A DNA stretch of 42,499 nt from Streptomyces sp. (GTDB lineage: Bacteria > Actinomycetota > Actinomycetes > Streptomycetales > Streptomycetaceae): positions 1 to 42,499 of the forward strand of contig NZ_JAEKKT010000170.1 of the NCBI RefSeq assembly GCF_019510245.1, given 5' to 3'. Below the pieces are notes generated by a model. It was not told where the DNA came from, ran no database searches, and saw only the letters and a program-made list of their open reading frames with translations. Position 1 is the first letter of the stretch. The number at the start of each line of letters is the position of its first letter. This document shows, piece by piece, positions 24,998 through 32,811 of this stretch. Made by a program: the position numbers and the translations under genes.

Positions 24998-25441
24998 TCA
25001 GCCGATCGGGCTTGCGCCCTGCTGGAAGACGTTGATGAGATTTCCGTCGTTGTCACGGATCGCGGTCGAGATGCTGCCGTCGCCGAGGTCCATCTGCTCC
25101 CAGACGGTCCTCACGCCCAGATCGCGGAAGGTGCGGGTCGCGCCGGCGAGGTCCTCGACGCGGAAGACCAGGGCCTTGGTGCCGATCGGGCGGATGTGCG
25201 CGGGGGGCTCTGCCGTCAGTTCGGGGATCCGCACGCCGTCCGCGGGCTGGAGGAGCTCGAGCCGGAACCCGGGACCTTCCAGGAAGGCGACGTCCGCCCC
25301 GATGGCGTCGAAGCGGGACCTCGCCAGCAGGGTGAGGCCGAAGACCCGGTTCCACCACTGGATCGACGCGTCGAGGTCACTGACGGAAATCGTCACATTG
25401 TGAAGGCTGTAGGTGAAGGGCGGCTGGGCAGCGGTGGTCAT
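24998..25441 (-). CDS. VOC-superfamily (glyoxalase/bleomycin-resistance fold) protein
   Basis: 147 residues. ATG 25441 (MTTAAQPPFTYSLHNVTISV) is preferred; the ribosome binding site is weak, and the open frame upstream to 25600 looks non-coding. It has two beta-alpha-beta-beta-beta modules: SDLDASIQWWNRVFGLTLLA with VAFLEGPGFRLELLQ, then VFRVEDLAGATRTFRDLGV with STAIRDNDGNLINVFQQ. The putative metal ligands are the first-strand His and Glu of LELLQ. Function among dioxygenases, lyases and resistance proteins cannot be told. A GGTCCATAA-type motif shared with the TetR/SDR locus lies about 170 bp upstream, suggesting common regulation. Confidence 0.88.
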   Translation of the reverse strand: MTTAAQPPFTYSLHNVTISVSDLDASIQWWNRVFGLTLLARSRFDAIGADVAFLEGPGFRLELLQPADGVRIPELTAEPPAHIRPIGTKALVFRVEDLAGATRTFRDLGVRTVWEQMDLGDGSISTAIRDNDGNLINVFQQGASPIG

Positions 25442-26058
25442 GGTGATCACTTTTCGTTGAGCATGTGCAGTGGTTTGCGGTTGGGTACGCGAGGTCCTCG
25501 CCCGGTCCCGCCCGGCTTCTCTCGGCCGTAGCAGCGGAAACGGTCTGTGCCCATCTGCTGTCGGCCCAATGCCACTTGCAGGAGCGAATCCACGGGCCAT
25601 GGCTCAAAGGTAGGTCTTATGGACCATTCAGTCAAGAACATGTGTCCTCTTCGGGTGCATCGCGAAGTCGGTGATCAATCACCGGCCGCCGGCCTGCGCA
25701 GGAGAGGCGCGGCCGCGGTACTGCGCGGACGCGGGCAGCTGGAGTCCTCGCCTCCGGGGCCTGTGGGCGACGCTCCGGTGTCGTCGGCCGCCAAGGCGCC
25801 GTCCGGCCCGCGTCGAGGCGCCGTCGATGACGCGGCTGGGCGGCCGGAGAGCCTGCTCACGGGCATGGCGAGAGGGGCGGGCCGTCAACCGCGCCGGTGC
25901 ACCCGCAGCCGGGCCGCGCCCGGGCCGCGCGCGTGGGGGGCGTTCGTGGGGCGGGTGCGCTGGATGCCCGCCGGCCGGCTCGGGCAGGCGCACCAGGGTC
26001 CCCGCCTGCCGGCGCATCACCCGCTGGAAGGCGCCGGCCCGCGGGTGTGGCGGGAGGG
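25442..26058. other. Long intergenic region, no supported gene
   Basis: Very GC-rich frames are open on both strands by composition alone (Arg, Pro and Gly-rich translations). The only notable element is the GGTCCATAA motif at 25609-25625 near the VOC gene. Confidence 0.4.
25609..25625 (-). promoter_or_regulatory. Candidate regulatory motif GGTCCATAAGACCTACC
   Basis: Upstream of the VOC gene. The 8-mer GTCCATAA recurs twice before the SDR gene (26918-26925, 26945-26952), and the 8-mer GACCTACC recurs just upstream of the TetR gene (26670-26677). Shared words at three promoters of neighbouring genes suggest one regulator, most simply the TetR product at 26059-26646. Confidence 0.35.
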
Positions 26059-26646
26059 TCAGTGCCGGGACAGCTGCTTGAGGGCGGCCTGGCCTGTCTG
26101 CAGCAGGGCTGATCCGTCCATGCCGGTCTTGGCGAGGAACTCGATGCCCTGCATGACCGCGAGGAGCAGCCGCCCCAGCTCCTGGGCGTCCGCGTCCGGT
26201 TCGACCGCCCCCTCGTCCTGGGCTTCCTTCACGCAGGCGATCAGAAGGTCCTCGACCGCCTGATAGCTGGTCCGGGCCCGGGAGACGACATCCGGATCAT
26301 TGCTGTGCAGCTCGGACGTGCTGTTGACCAGAAGGCAGCCGCGCCGCTGCGGGTCCTGCGTGAATCCCTTGGCCACCCCCTCGACGAGCAGGGTCAGGCG
26401 TTCGAAGGCCGTACCGGGCCCCGTGAGGACCGCCCGGACGCCCTTGAGCTGTTCGTCGCGGTAGCCGTCCAGCACGTGCAGGAACAGCTGCCGCTTGTCG
26501 CCGAAGGCCCCGTAAAGGCTCCCCTTGCCCAGTCCCGTGGCGTCCGTCAGGTCCTGCAGTGACGTAGCCGCGTAGCCCTGGTTCCAGAACTGCTCGCGCG
26601 CAGACTCCAGCACCTGGTTCTCGTCGAAGTTCCGCGGTCGTCCCAT
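26059..26646 (-). CDS. TetR-family transcriptional regulator (YxaF/LmrA-like branch)
   Basis: 195 residues. ATG 26646 opens MGRPRNFDENQVLESAREQF, the standard start for this branch; ATG 26658 four codons earlier is possible. The helix-turn-helix is GYAATSLQDLTDATGLGKGS followed by LYGAFGDKRQLF. The C-terminal domain has RRGCLLVNSTSELHSNDPDV, as in the TetR_C_33/YxaF-like group that often controls a divergent short-chain dehydrogenase and sometimes a VOC gene. That is exactly the gene set around it. The 398-bp spacer to the SDR holds two very long palindromes and two GTCCATAA repeats. Confidence 0.92.
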   Translation of the reverse strand: MGRPRNFDENQVLESAREQFWNQGYAATSLQDLTDATGLGKGSLYGAFGDKRQLFLHVLDGYRDEQLKGVRAVLTGPGTAFERLTLLVEGVAKGFTQDPQRRGCLLVNSTSELHSNDPDVVSRARTSYQAVEDLLIACVKEAQDEGAVEPDADAQELGRLLLAVMQGIEFLAKTGMDGSALLQTGQAALKQLSRH

Positions 26647-26695
26647 GTCCAGGAGCATACGTTCTTCTTGACCTACCGGTCCAGATTGCGGGGTA

Positions 26696-26753
26696 CGCCG
26701 GGGCCTCCCCCGGCCGTACCCGGCGCCGGGTACGGCCGGGGGAGGCCCCGGCG
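26696..26753. repeat. 58-bp perfect palindrome without loop
   Basis: Every base from 26696 pairs with its mirror base to 26753 around an axis between 26724 and 26725 (29-bp arms, centre CCGGCGCCGG). It would form a very stable cruciform or RNA hairpin. It lies 49 bp upstream of the TetR start codon. Confidence 0.95.
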
Positions 26754-26834
26754 GTCTCTCCGCCGCCGCCACGCAGGCGGGCAGGCCGCGCGATGGCGGG
26801 GGTGCGTGGTGCACGGCTGCCGGGCGGAGCCCTT

Positions 26835-26886
26835 CCCGGCGCACTCGCGGGCGGGCCGGCGCCGGCCCGCCCGCGAGTGCGCCGGG
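26835..26886. repeat. 52-bp perfect palindrome without loop
   Basis: Perfect symmetry around an axis between 26860 and 26861 (26-bp arms, centre CCGGCGCCGG, the same ten bases as the other palindrome's centre). Only 81 bp separate the two palindromes. It lies 158 bp upstream of the SDR start codon. Confidence 0.95.
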
Positions 26887-26916
26887 GTGTGGATGCGGTC
26901 ACGTTCTTGCCCGGGC

Positions 26917-26952
26917 GGTCCATAACTTGGTTCTTTACCGTACAGTCCATAA
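26917..26952 (+). promoter_or_regulatory. Direct repeat of GTCCATAA upstream of SDR gene
   Basis: GGTCCATAA at 26917-26925 and AGTCCATAA at 26944-26952 are 27 bp apart and about 95-120 bp before the SDR start, in a locally AT-richer patch likely to hold the promoter. The same word appears ahead of the VOC gene. Confidence 0.4.
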
Positions 26953-27044
26953 GTGGGTCCGGAACCGCACGTTCCGGGCTGTAACCCCGCAGTGACACAC
27001 GGTGCGCGGCATCTGGCGTTCGCACCGGACAGGAGTAAACGATC

Positions 27045-27794
27045 ATGGGACAGCTTGACGGGAAGACGGCGGTCGTCACCGGAGGCAACAGCGGAATCGG
27101 ACTGGCCACCGCCAAGCGATTCGCACGAGAGGGCGCACACGTGTTCATCACCGGCCGCCGGCAGGAGGCCCTCGACGCCGCGCTGGCCCAGATCGGCGCA
27201 GAAGCCACCGCCGTCAGGGGCGACGTCGCGAACCTCGCGGACATCGACCGCCTCTACGCGGCCGTAGCCGAGCGAGGCCGAGGCGTCGACGTCCTGTTCG
27301 CCAACGCGGGCGGCGGCGAGTTCGCCACTCTTGAGCAGGTCACCGAGGAGCACTTCGACGCCACCTTCGGCATCAACGTGCGCGGCATGCTCTTCACCGT
27401 TCAAAAGGCCGTTCCGCTGCTCAACGACGGCGCCTCGGTGATCCTGACCGGATCGACTGCCGCCACCTCAGGTGCCGCCGCCTTCGGCGTGTACGCCGCG
27501 TCCAAGGCCGCGGTCCGTTCCTTCTCCCGCACCTGGGCCAACGAGCTCAGCGGCCGCGCGATCCGGGTGAACACCCTGGTTCCCGGCCCGATCGTCACCC
27601 CCGGCATCACCGGCCTGGCCGCGGACGCCGACCAGGCCGCGAAGATGAGGGACACCTTCGCCAGCCAGATTCCGCTGGGCCGGATGGGACACCCGGACGA
27701 GACCGCAGCTGCCGCTCTGTTCCTCGCCGGCAGTGAGAGCAGCTTCGTCACCGGATCCGAGCTGTTCGTCGACGGCGGACTCAACCAGATCTGA
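27045..27794 (+). CDS. Short-chain dehydrogenase/reductase (SDR)
   Basis: 249 residues, the classical SDR length. ATG 27045 follows AGGAG. It has the cofactor motif TGGNSGIGLA (residues 12-21), TGRR after strand 2 (NADPH preference), NAGGGEF (active-site stretch), and the catalytic LTGSTAATSG Ser with YAASK Tyr/Lys. The C-terminus FVTGSELFVDGGLNQI is typical. Members reduce ketones or oxidise alcohols; no substrate can be assigned. Divergent from the TetR-family gene, the commonest arrangement for this SDR subgroup, so it is probably repressed by it. A strong hairpin 46 bp downstream likely ends its transcript. Confidence 0.93.
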   Translation: MGQLDGKTAVVTGGNSGIGLATAKRFAREGAHVFITGRRQEALDAALAQIGAEATAVRGDVANLADIDRLYAAVAERGRGVDVLFANAGGGEFATLEQVTEEHFDATFGINVRGMLFTVQKAVPLLNDGASVILTGSTAATSGAAAFGVYAASKAAVRSFSRTWANELSGRAIRVNTLVPGPIVTPGITGLAADADQAAKMRDTFASQIPLGRMGHPDETAAAALFLAGSESSFVTGSELFVDGGLNQI

Positions 27795-27839
27795 TCGCCG
27801 CAAGAGGATGCGCTGTGCGCGTCCCGGCGAAGACAAGAA

Positions 27840-27860
27840 TGTGACCGCGCCGCGGTCACA
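27840..27860 (+). terminator. Hairpin terminator after SDR gene
   Basis: TGTGACCGCG-c-CGCGGTCACA has 10-bp perfect arms around a single central base, 46 bp beyond the SDR stop. There is no following T-run, as is usual in this GC range. Confidence 0.55.
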
Positions 27861-28626
27861 CCCGTAGTCGACGAGTCGACCGAGGGCGTGCAGCCGGGCG
27901 CCCTACGCACAGATGACCACCAGAGTGCCGTCGCCGCCGGCCTTGGCCGGCGCCGGCGCCCACGATCGGGCATGCCGCCGCAGCCGCTGAGGTCATACAG
28001 CCGTCGGAAGCGGCAGAAGACACGGGGCCTTTCACCGGCAGGGCACCCCAGGCCCGAACCGCCTCAAGTCTCTCCGCCGCTGCACACAGCACCCGTCGCC
28101 GGCGCTCGTGCCCCTGGTGGCGGCCGGCACGACCGCGGCTGCGCCTATGGGGAAGACGCCTGCTCCTGAGCGCCGGCGCCGGTGCAGGCGAGACGAGTGG
28201 GGCCCGGTCGCCGGCGGCCGGACCCACTCCTGTGGTGCCGTGCGAGCCAGATCGCCACCGCCGCCCTCCTTCGCGGCCGTCACCCACGCCCGTGCAGAGC
28301 GGACGAACCCGCGCAGCCGCAGCACCAGGAGGGCGGCCGCCGCCCGCCGAAGGGACGTGACGGCGAAATCCGCACCGCACAGGACGCGTGAGAAAACAGA
28401 ACGGGCGGCCCGGAGACCGCGGCTGACGAGTCGTGTGCCGTGGCGTGCACTGCTGCGGCTCCTACGGTCCGCATCCCGCTGAACCGGACCAGAGGATGCC
28501 GAAGTGCTCAGCCGGGTCCGCAGGTCGGCCGGCGGCGGCGAGTTCGGGTCCGGCGCCGGCCCGCCCTCCGCGACCGGCGGCCGGCGGCCGGCGCCCGGCA
28601 CCGCATCTGACGGGAGGGCCTTGCTC
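27861..28626. other. Long intergenic region, no supported gene
   Basis: Open frames on both strands are Arg/Pro/Ala-rich and lack domains. Nothing recognisable was found between the SDR terminator and the end of the aldehyde dehydrogenase gene. Confidence 0.4.
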
Positions 28627-30072
28627 CTACAGGGCAAGGTCAGTGAGGACCAGCACGCGCTCGTAGGTGTAATCCGCCATGGCGAACTTCACTCCTTCGC
28701 GGCCGACACCAGACTGCTTGACCCCGCCGTAGGGCATCTGGTCGGCGCGATAGGAGGGCACGTCGCCGATCACGACTCCACCTACCTCCAGAGCCCGATG
28801 CGCCCGGAAGGCAGCCTGCAGGTCGCGTGTGAACACGCCTGTCTGCAGCCCGTACTTGGAGTCGTTCACGGCGGCGAAAGCCTCGGCCTCACTGGACACC
28901 TTGAGGACCGTGAGAACTGGCCCGAAGACCTCCTCGCAGGCCAGGGTCGCATCTGCCGGAACATCCGCGAGGACCGTAGGCGCGTACGAGGCTCCCTCGC
29001 GCTTGCCGCCCGTATACAGCGTGGCCCCCAAGCCCACGGCTTCGTCGACCCACGACTCGACGCGGCATGCCGCGTCCTCGCTGACAAGAGGACCCACATC
29101 GGTCCTGTCGTCCGAGGGGTCCCCGGTGACCTGGGACTCGACGGCCGCGACGATACGCGGCAGCAGCCGGTCGTACACCGCGGCGTCGGCTATGACACGC
29201 TGTACGGAGATACAGGACTGCCCGCCCTGGTAGTTGGAGAACACGGCGATACGCTGGGCGGCCCAGTCGAGATCCTCGTCGCTCGCACAGTCGGCCAGCA
29301 CCACGGCCGCGCCGTTCCCGCCGAGTTCCAGCGTGCAGTGCTTCCTGGGAACTGTGTCCATGATGGCGTACCCGACCCTCTCGGAGCCGGTGAACGAGAT
29401 GACGGGCAGGCGCTCGTCCTGCACCAGTCCCGGCATCCGGTCATCGGCGACGGGAAGGACGCTCCATGAACCGGCCGGCAGTCCGGTCTCGGCAAGCAGG
29501 TCACCGATGATCAGGCCCGAGAGCGGAGTGTTGGGCGCCGGCTTCAGGATGATCGGAGCGCCGGCCGCGATCGCCGGGGCGACTTTGTGGGCACATTGGT
29601 TCAGCGGGAAGTTGAACGGCGTGATCCCCAGCACGACGCCCTTCGGGAAGCGGCGGGTGAGCGCGAGCCGGCCCCGGCCGCCGGCGTCGGTGTCGAGCCG
29701 CTGAGCCTCGCCGCTATTGAAGCGGCGTGCTTCCTCCGCGGCGAACCTGAACACGGACACCGCACGGCCGACCTCGCCGCGAGCCCATTTGATCGGCTTT
29801 CCGTTCTCCGCGGATATGAGCTGCGCGATCTCCTCGCTGCGCTCCGCGAGGCGCTTGCTCACATGGTCGAGCGCGGCGGCACGCACATATGCCGGGGTAG
29901 CCGCGAACTCGTCGCGAACGGCGTACGCCGACGCCACCGCCTCCTCGACCTGCTCATCGGTGGGAACACTGACCTTTCCGATGAGTTGCCCGGTCCAGGG
30001 GGAGCTGACAGCCAGGGTCGTCTCACCACTGGCCGCGCGACCGGCGAGCCAGAAAGTACGGGTGGGAATCAT
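28627..30072 (-). CDS. NAD(P)-dependent aldehyde dehydrogenase
   Basis: 481 residues, standard for the family. ATG 30072 opens MIPTRTFWLAGRAASGETTL; a clear ribosome binding site is lacking (AAAGGG is about 14 bp upstream). Catalytic features are all present: Asn in ITPFNFPLN (about residue 156), the cofactor stretch ILKPAPNTPLSG, FTGSERVGY, Glu in LELGGNGAAVV (about 255) and the nucleophile Cys in NYQGGQSCISVQR (about 290). The C-terminal PYGGVKQSGVGREG is typical. The sequence resembles the lactaldehyde/phosphonoacetaldehyde-dehydrogenase branch. It oxidises an aldehyde to its acid; substrate unknown. Single gene, no operon partner visible. Confidence 0.93.
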   Translation of the reverse strand: MIPTRTFWLAGRAASGETTLAVSSPWTGQLIGKVSVPTDEQVEEAVASAYAVRDEFAATPAYVRAAALDHVSKRLAERSEEIAQLISAENGKPIKWARGEVGRAVSVFRFAAEEARRFNSGEAQRLDTDAGGRGRLALTRRFPKGVVLGITPFNFPLNQCAHKVAPAIAAGAPIILKPAPNTPLSGLIIGDLLAETGLPAGSWSVLPVADDRMPGLVQDERLPVISFTGSERVGYAIMDTVPRKHCTLELGGNGAAVVLADCASDEDLDWAAQRIAVFSNYQGGQSCISVQRVIADAAVYDRLLPRIVAAVESQVTGDPSDDRTDVGPLVSEDAACRVESWVDEAVGLGATLYTGGKREGASYAPTVLADVPADATLACEEVFGPVLTVLKVSSEAEAFAAVNDSKYGLQTGVFTRDLQAAFRAHRALEVGGVVIGDVPSYRADQMPYGGVKQSGVGREGVKFAMADYTYERVLVLTDLAL

Positions 30073-30389
30073 GTCCGGTCACGGCCCTTTACGTCTGAAG
30101 GTGCGCTGACGTGTATCCGCCAGCAGTTAAAACCGTAGGACCGCCGAGGTGGCAGACGTTTTGTACGTCGTGTAGGGATCGCATGAACGCGTATGCCGGA
30201 AGGTAGGCTTGAGCGCGGTGGCCCGCCCTTCGGGCGACGGCTCGCAGTTGTCTGCGTTCGATACGGCACCGGTGACCGGCCCCGCTCATCTCGTCGCTGC
30301 ATTGGTTCTTTCCATCCGGTCCTGGTGTGCCTGCCCGGCGGAACCTGCTCGACGCGCTGATGTCTCGCGTACTGGCCTCCCGCGGACGG
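30073..30389. other. Intergenic stretch without recognised content
   Basis: Lies between the aldehyde dehydrogenase start and the isochorismatase-type scrap. The minus-strand frame is open through it but codes for nothing recognisable. Confidence 0.35.
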
Positions 30390-30590
30390 GACTGCGGAAA
30401 GGAGTTCCTCAACGCTGAGTGTCGCGTGCGAAATGCGCGGATACCGCAAGGCCATGGCATCGTAGGCAAGGCGTCCACCGAAGGCTGCTGTCGCATCCGT
30501 GAAGGTGGTGACATGAAATCCGTGTTCCATGCGGCTGTGCGCTGCGGACTCGACGCACATGGTTCCGGCCATCGCAGAGAACCCGCCCGA
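30390..30590 (-). pseudogene. Isochorismatase-family hydrolase, C-terminal scrap
   Basis: Reads AMAGTMCVESAAHSRMEHGF, HVTTFTDATAAF, then YDAMALRYPRISHATLSVEE. The Cys of MCVES and the TDATAA strand match the C-terminal part of the isochorismatase-like fold. The N-terminal Asp and Lys regions are missing: at about 30570 the sequence switches into a transporter gene on the opposite strand. It is not a copy of the intact cysteine hydrolase at 20921-21568; the two differ at most positions. Confidence 0.6.
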
Positions 30591-31334
30591 GTGGCCCGCA
30601 GTCACCCTCTGGCTGGGAGCCGGCGCCCTATGGGTCCTGACTTCGCCGGCTTGCGTGGGCAGCCTTTTCCGCCGATGACGTCGTAGGGAAAGAATTAACG
30701 CACCCAGTCACTGGCCCCTTCATCTCATTGGTCCCGATCGTTCCGATGCTCCTCGGGGTCGCACTCGGGCCGTACGCAGAAACGGCCGGTACATACATCT
30801 GCCTCATTGCGTGTTCTGTCACTGTCTTTCTGGGCGGATGGCTGACCGGGACATGGATCCGCGTGGAAATGAAACTCGTGGACTGGCATCAGGGTGCTTC
30901 CTGCCTGCCGTTGTCGGCGGCCTCCTCGCCGCCGGGGGGGCTGCCCTCAACTGGACACGACTTTCAGAGCTCATGTTCGGGTTCGGGTTCATCTGCTGGG
31001 TGCTCCTCGGGTCAATCCTTCTCCTCAGGCTGTTCACGCACCCCGGACTGCCGAAGCATCTTCTTCCTGTCGGTGCAGTCTATTTGCGCCGCCTGTTGCG
31101 GCCGGGAACGTTTTGGTTTGCAATGATCGGAGGTCCGGGGGGGGGGGCTTTGTAGCGAGCGGACTGGCCGGCTGTGCACTGCTCATGGCGTTGGTGCGGA
31201 TTTCCGTGATCTCTCCGTACCGGACAGCCCCTTTCGGTCCGTCGTACTGGGCATTCGCTTTCACTTACGGAGCAGCCGTTACGGACGTAATCATCTGGCT
31301 TGAGGCCGAGAACGTAGATGAGTCCAGAGCGTAG
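30559..31334 (+). pseudogene. TDT-family transporter (TehA/SLAC1-like), frameshifted and truncated
   Basis: Pieces in three frames assemble into one membrane protein: VPAIAENPPEWPAVTLWLGA, then VVGKELTHPVTGPFISLVPI with GTYICLIACSVTVFLGGWLT and WIRVEMKLVDWHQG. These are followed by FLPAVVGGLLAAGGAALNWT with FGFICWVLLGSILLLRLFTH, and finally VASGLAGCALLMALVRIS with FGPSYWAFAFTYGAAVTDV. These are the helices and the conserved HP-GPF and SYWAF motifs of tellurite-resistance/dicarboxylate transporters. Breaks lie near 30655, 30895 and at an 11-G run (31137-31147). The last helices are missing after WLEAENVDESRA. Non-functional as read. Confidence 0.8.
31137..31147. repeat. Run of 11 guanines
   Basis: Uninterrupted G11 inside the TDT transporter pseudogene, at one of its frame changes. 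Such runs are prone to replication slippage and to sequencing error. Confidence 0.95.
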
Positions 31335-31485
31335 TGCGGGATTCCGTGGGTAGTCGACGTGAGTTGGTGGGGGAGCGGCGCGGCACCTGGGGAGGTCGAG
31401 CGCCGCTTCCTGCCGGCGGCGTGTCCTGGCAGGACGCCGGCCGGCGGCCGGGATGGCATCGTCCTTCGGGGGCATCCGGTAGGAC

Positions 31486-32331
31486 ATGGCTACTGGATCG
31501 GCATCGGCAACGGCACGCCAACTGGGTCAGGTTCACCGTGCGGCGAACGGCAGAGCGGTTGCGGCGGCGGCCCGTGCGGGCTTCGTCGGCCGCGGGGTCA
31601 TCTACGTACTGATCGGCGTTCTCTCGCTGCGGATCGCGTTCACCGGCGGGGGCAGACAGGCCGACCGGGGTGGCGCGGTCGCCGAAATCGCTCAGAAGCC
31701 CTTCGGGACGGTACTGCTGTGGTTGCTCGGCATCGCCCTGGCGGGGATGGCTCTGTGGCGGCTGTCCGAGGCTGTCTTCGGACAGGCGGGCCCCGACGGC
31801 GGGAAGCTGGGCAGAAGGGCGATGGCCGCGGGCCGTTTCTGCTTCTACGGATTCGTCGCGTACTCCGTGCTCTCCTACGCGGCCGGGGACAAGGGCAGCG
31901 GCAGTGGCAGTTCCGACAAGAACTCCCAGGACGTCACGGCGAAGGCGCTTGCCTGGCCGGGCGGTCAGTGGATCGTCGGCGTGGCGGGCGCCGCGGTGGC
32001 CGCCGTCGGCATATGGATCGCCGTCCGGGCCCTCCTGCGCAGGTTCGAGAAGCACCTCAGGATGTCCGCCATGTCGCAGAGGGTGCGCAAGGTCGTGTCC
32101 TTCTTCGGCATGTTCGGCGGTACGGCCCGGGGCGCCGTCTTCGCCACCGCGGGCTGCTTCGCCATCGCCGCGGCCGTCCGCCACAGGCCCGGCGAGGCCA
32201 AGGGGATGGACGACACCCTGCGCACGTTCGCCGACACTCCTGCGGGCCCCTGGCTGCTGGCGCTGATAGCGGTCGGCCTCATGTCCTTCGGGGCCTTTTC
32301 CTGGGCCAGCGCGCGCTGGCGCGAGGTCTGA
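31486..32331 (+). CDS. DUF1206 integral membrane protein
   Basis: 281 residues. ATG 31486 opens MATGSASATARQLGQVHRAA; ribosome binding site weak (GGTAGGAC). It shows three repeated two-helix units, the DUF1206 design: GFVGRGVIYVLIGVLSLRIA with LLWLLGIALAGMALWRL, RFCFYGFVAYSVLSYAA with WIVGVAGAAVAAVGIWI, and TARGAVFATAGCFAIAAAV with LLALIAVGLMSFGAFSW, six helices in all. Each unit starts with an aromatic/Gly-rich R-G motif. A Ser/Gly-rich loop (GSGSGSSDK) links units two and three. Found in the cytoplasmic membrane of many actinobacteria; function unknown. Stands alone here. Confidence 0.9.
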   Translation: MATGSASATARQLGQVHRAANGRAVAAAARAGFVGRGVIYVLIGVLSLRIAFTGGGRQADRGGAVAEIAQKPFGTVLLWLLGIALAGMALWRLSEAVFGQAGPDGGKLGRRAMAAGRFCFYGFVAYSVLSYAAGDKGSGSGSSDKNSQDVTAKALAWPGGQWIVGVAGAAVAAVGIWIAVRALLRRFEKHLRMSAMSQRVRKVVSFFGMFGGTARGAVFATAGCFAIAAAVRHRPGEAKGMDDTLRTFADTPAGPWLLALIAVGLMSFGAFSWASARWREV

Positions 32332-32811
32332 CGGCGGGCCGGCGCCCCGAGCGGCCGCCTGCCGCCCCCACCGGAGAGGCCGGGCTGCTGAGACGGGGTC
32401 GGCTGGTGGGGGTGTCCAAGCCGGGTGGCGGCGTGGCTGTCGGGACGTGCGGCAGCTGCTCGCCGGACGCTGAGCGGCGTCGCCCGCACAGCACATCACG
32501 CGGGACGTCGGCGGGCCCGGAGTACGGCTGCGCTGTTACCCGGACCTGCGCCAGTGGGCCGTACCCGCCCTGCCGGAAGCAGTGTCGCTATCGGTCAGCG
32601 ACGGTGCACCGCGGTGAGGACCGCGTGCCGGGTGGTGCCCGCCACGACCTCCACCACGACGTCGCCGGTGGCTGGCGTGCAGGAGCCGCCGGGGGCTCTG
32701 GCTCAACTTCTGTGATGTGCCTGCTTTCTGTGAGTGGCGGCCTTGCTGTAGGTCTCGGCGGGATCGTCTGGAAACTGGCGGTGCCGACTTCGTTCGGGCT
32801 GGTGGTTCTGG
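32332..32811. other. Intergenic stretch before ISL3 remnant
   Basis: No gene recognised. The sequence at 32694-32730 (GGCTCTGGCTCAACTTCTGT and following) may be the left end of the degenerate ISL3-type element, but a matching right end was not found. Confidence 0.35.

Noticed and set aside
26696..26886. Palindromes as Streptomyces telomere sequence
   Set aside because: Telomeric palindromes are short, imperfect, closely packed and have GNA-type loops; these two are perfect, loop-less, separated by 81 bp and lie between two intact genes.
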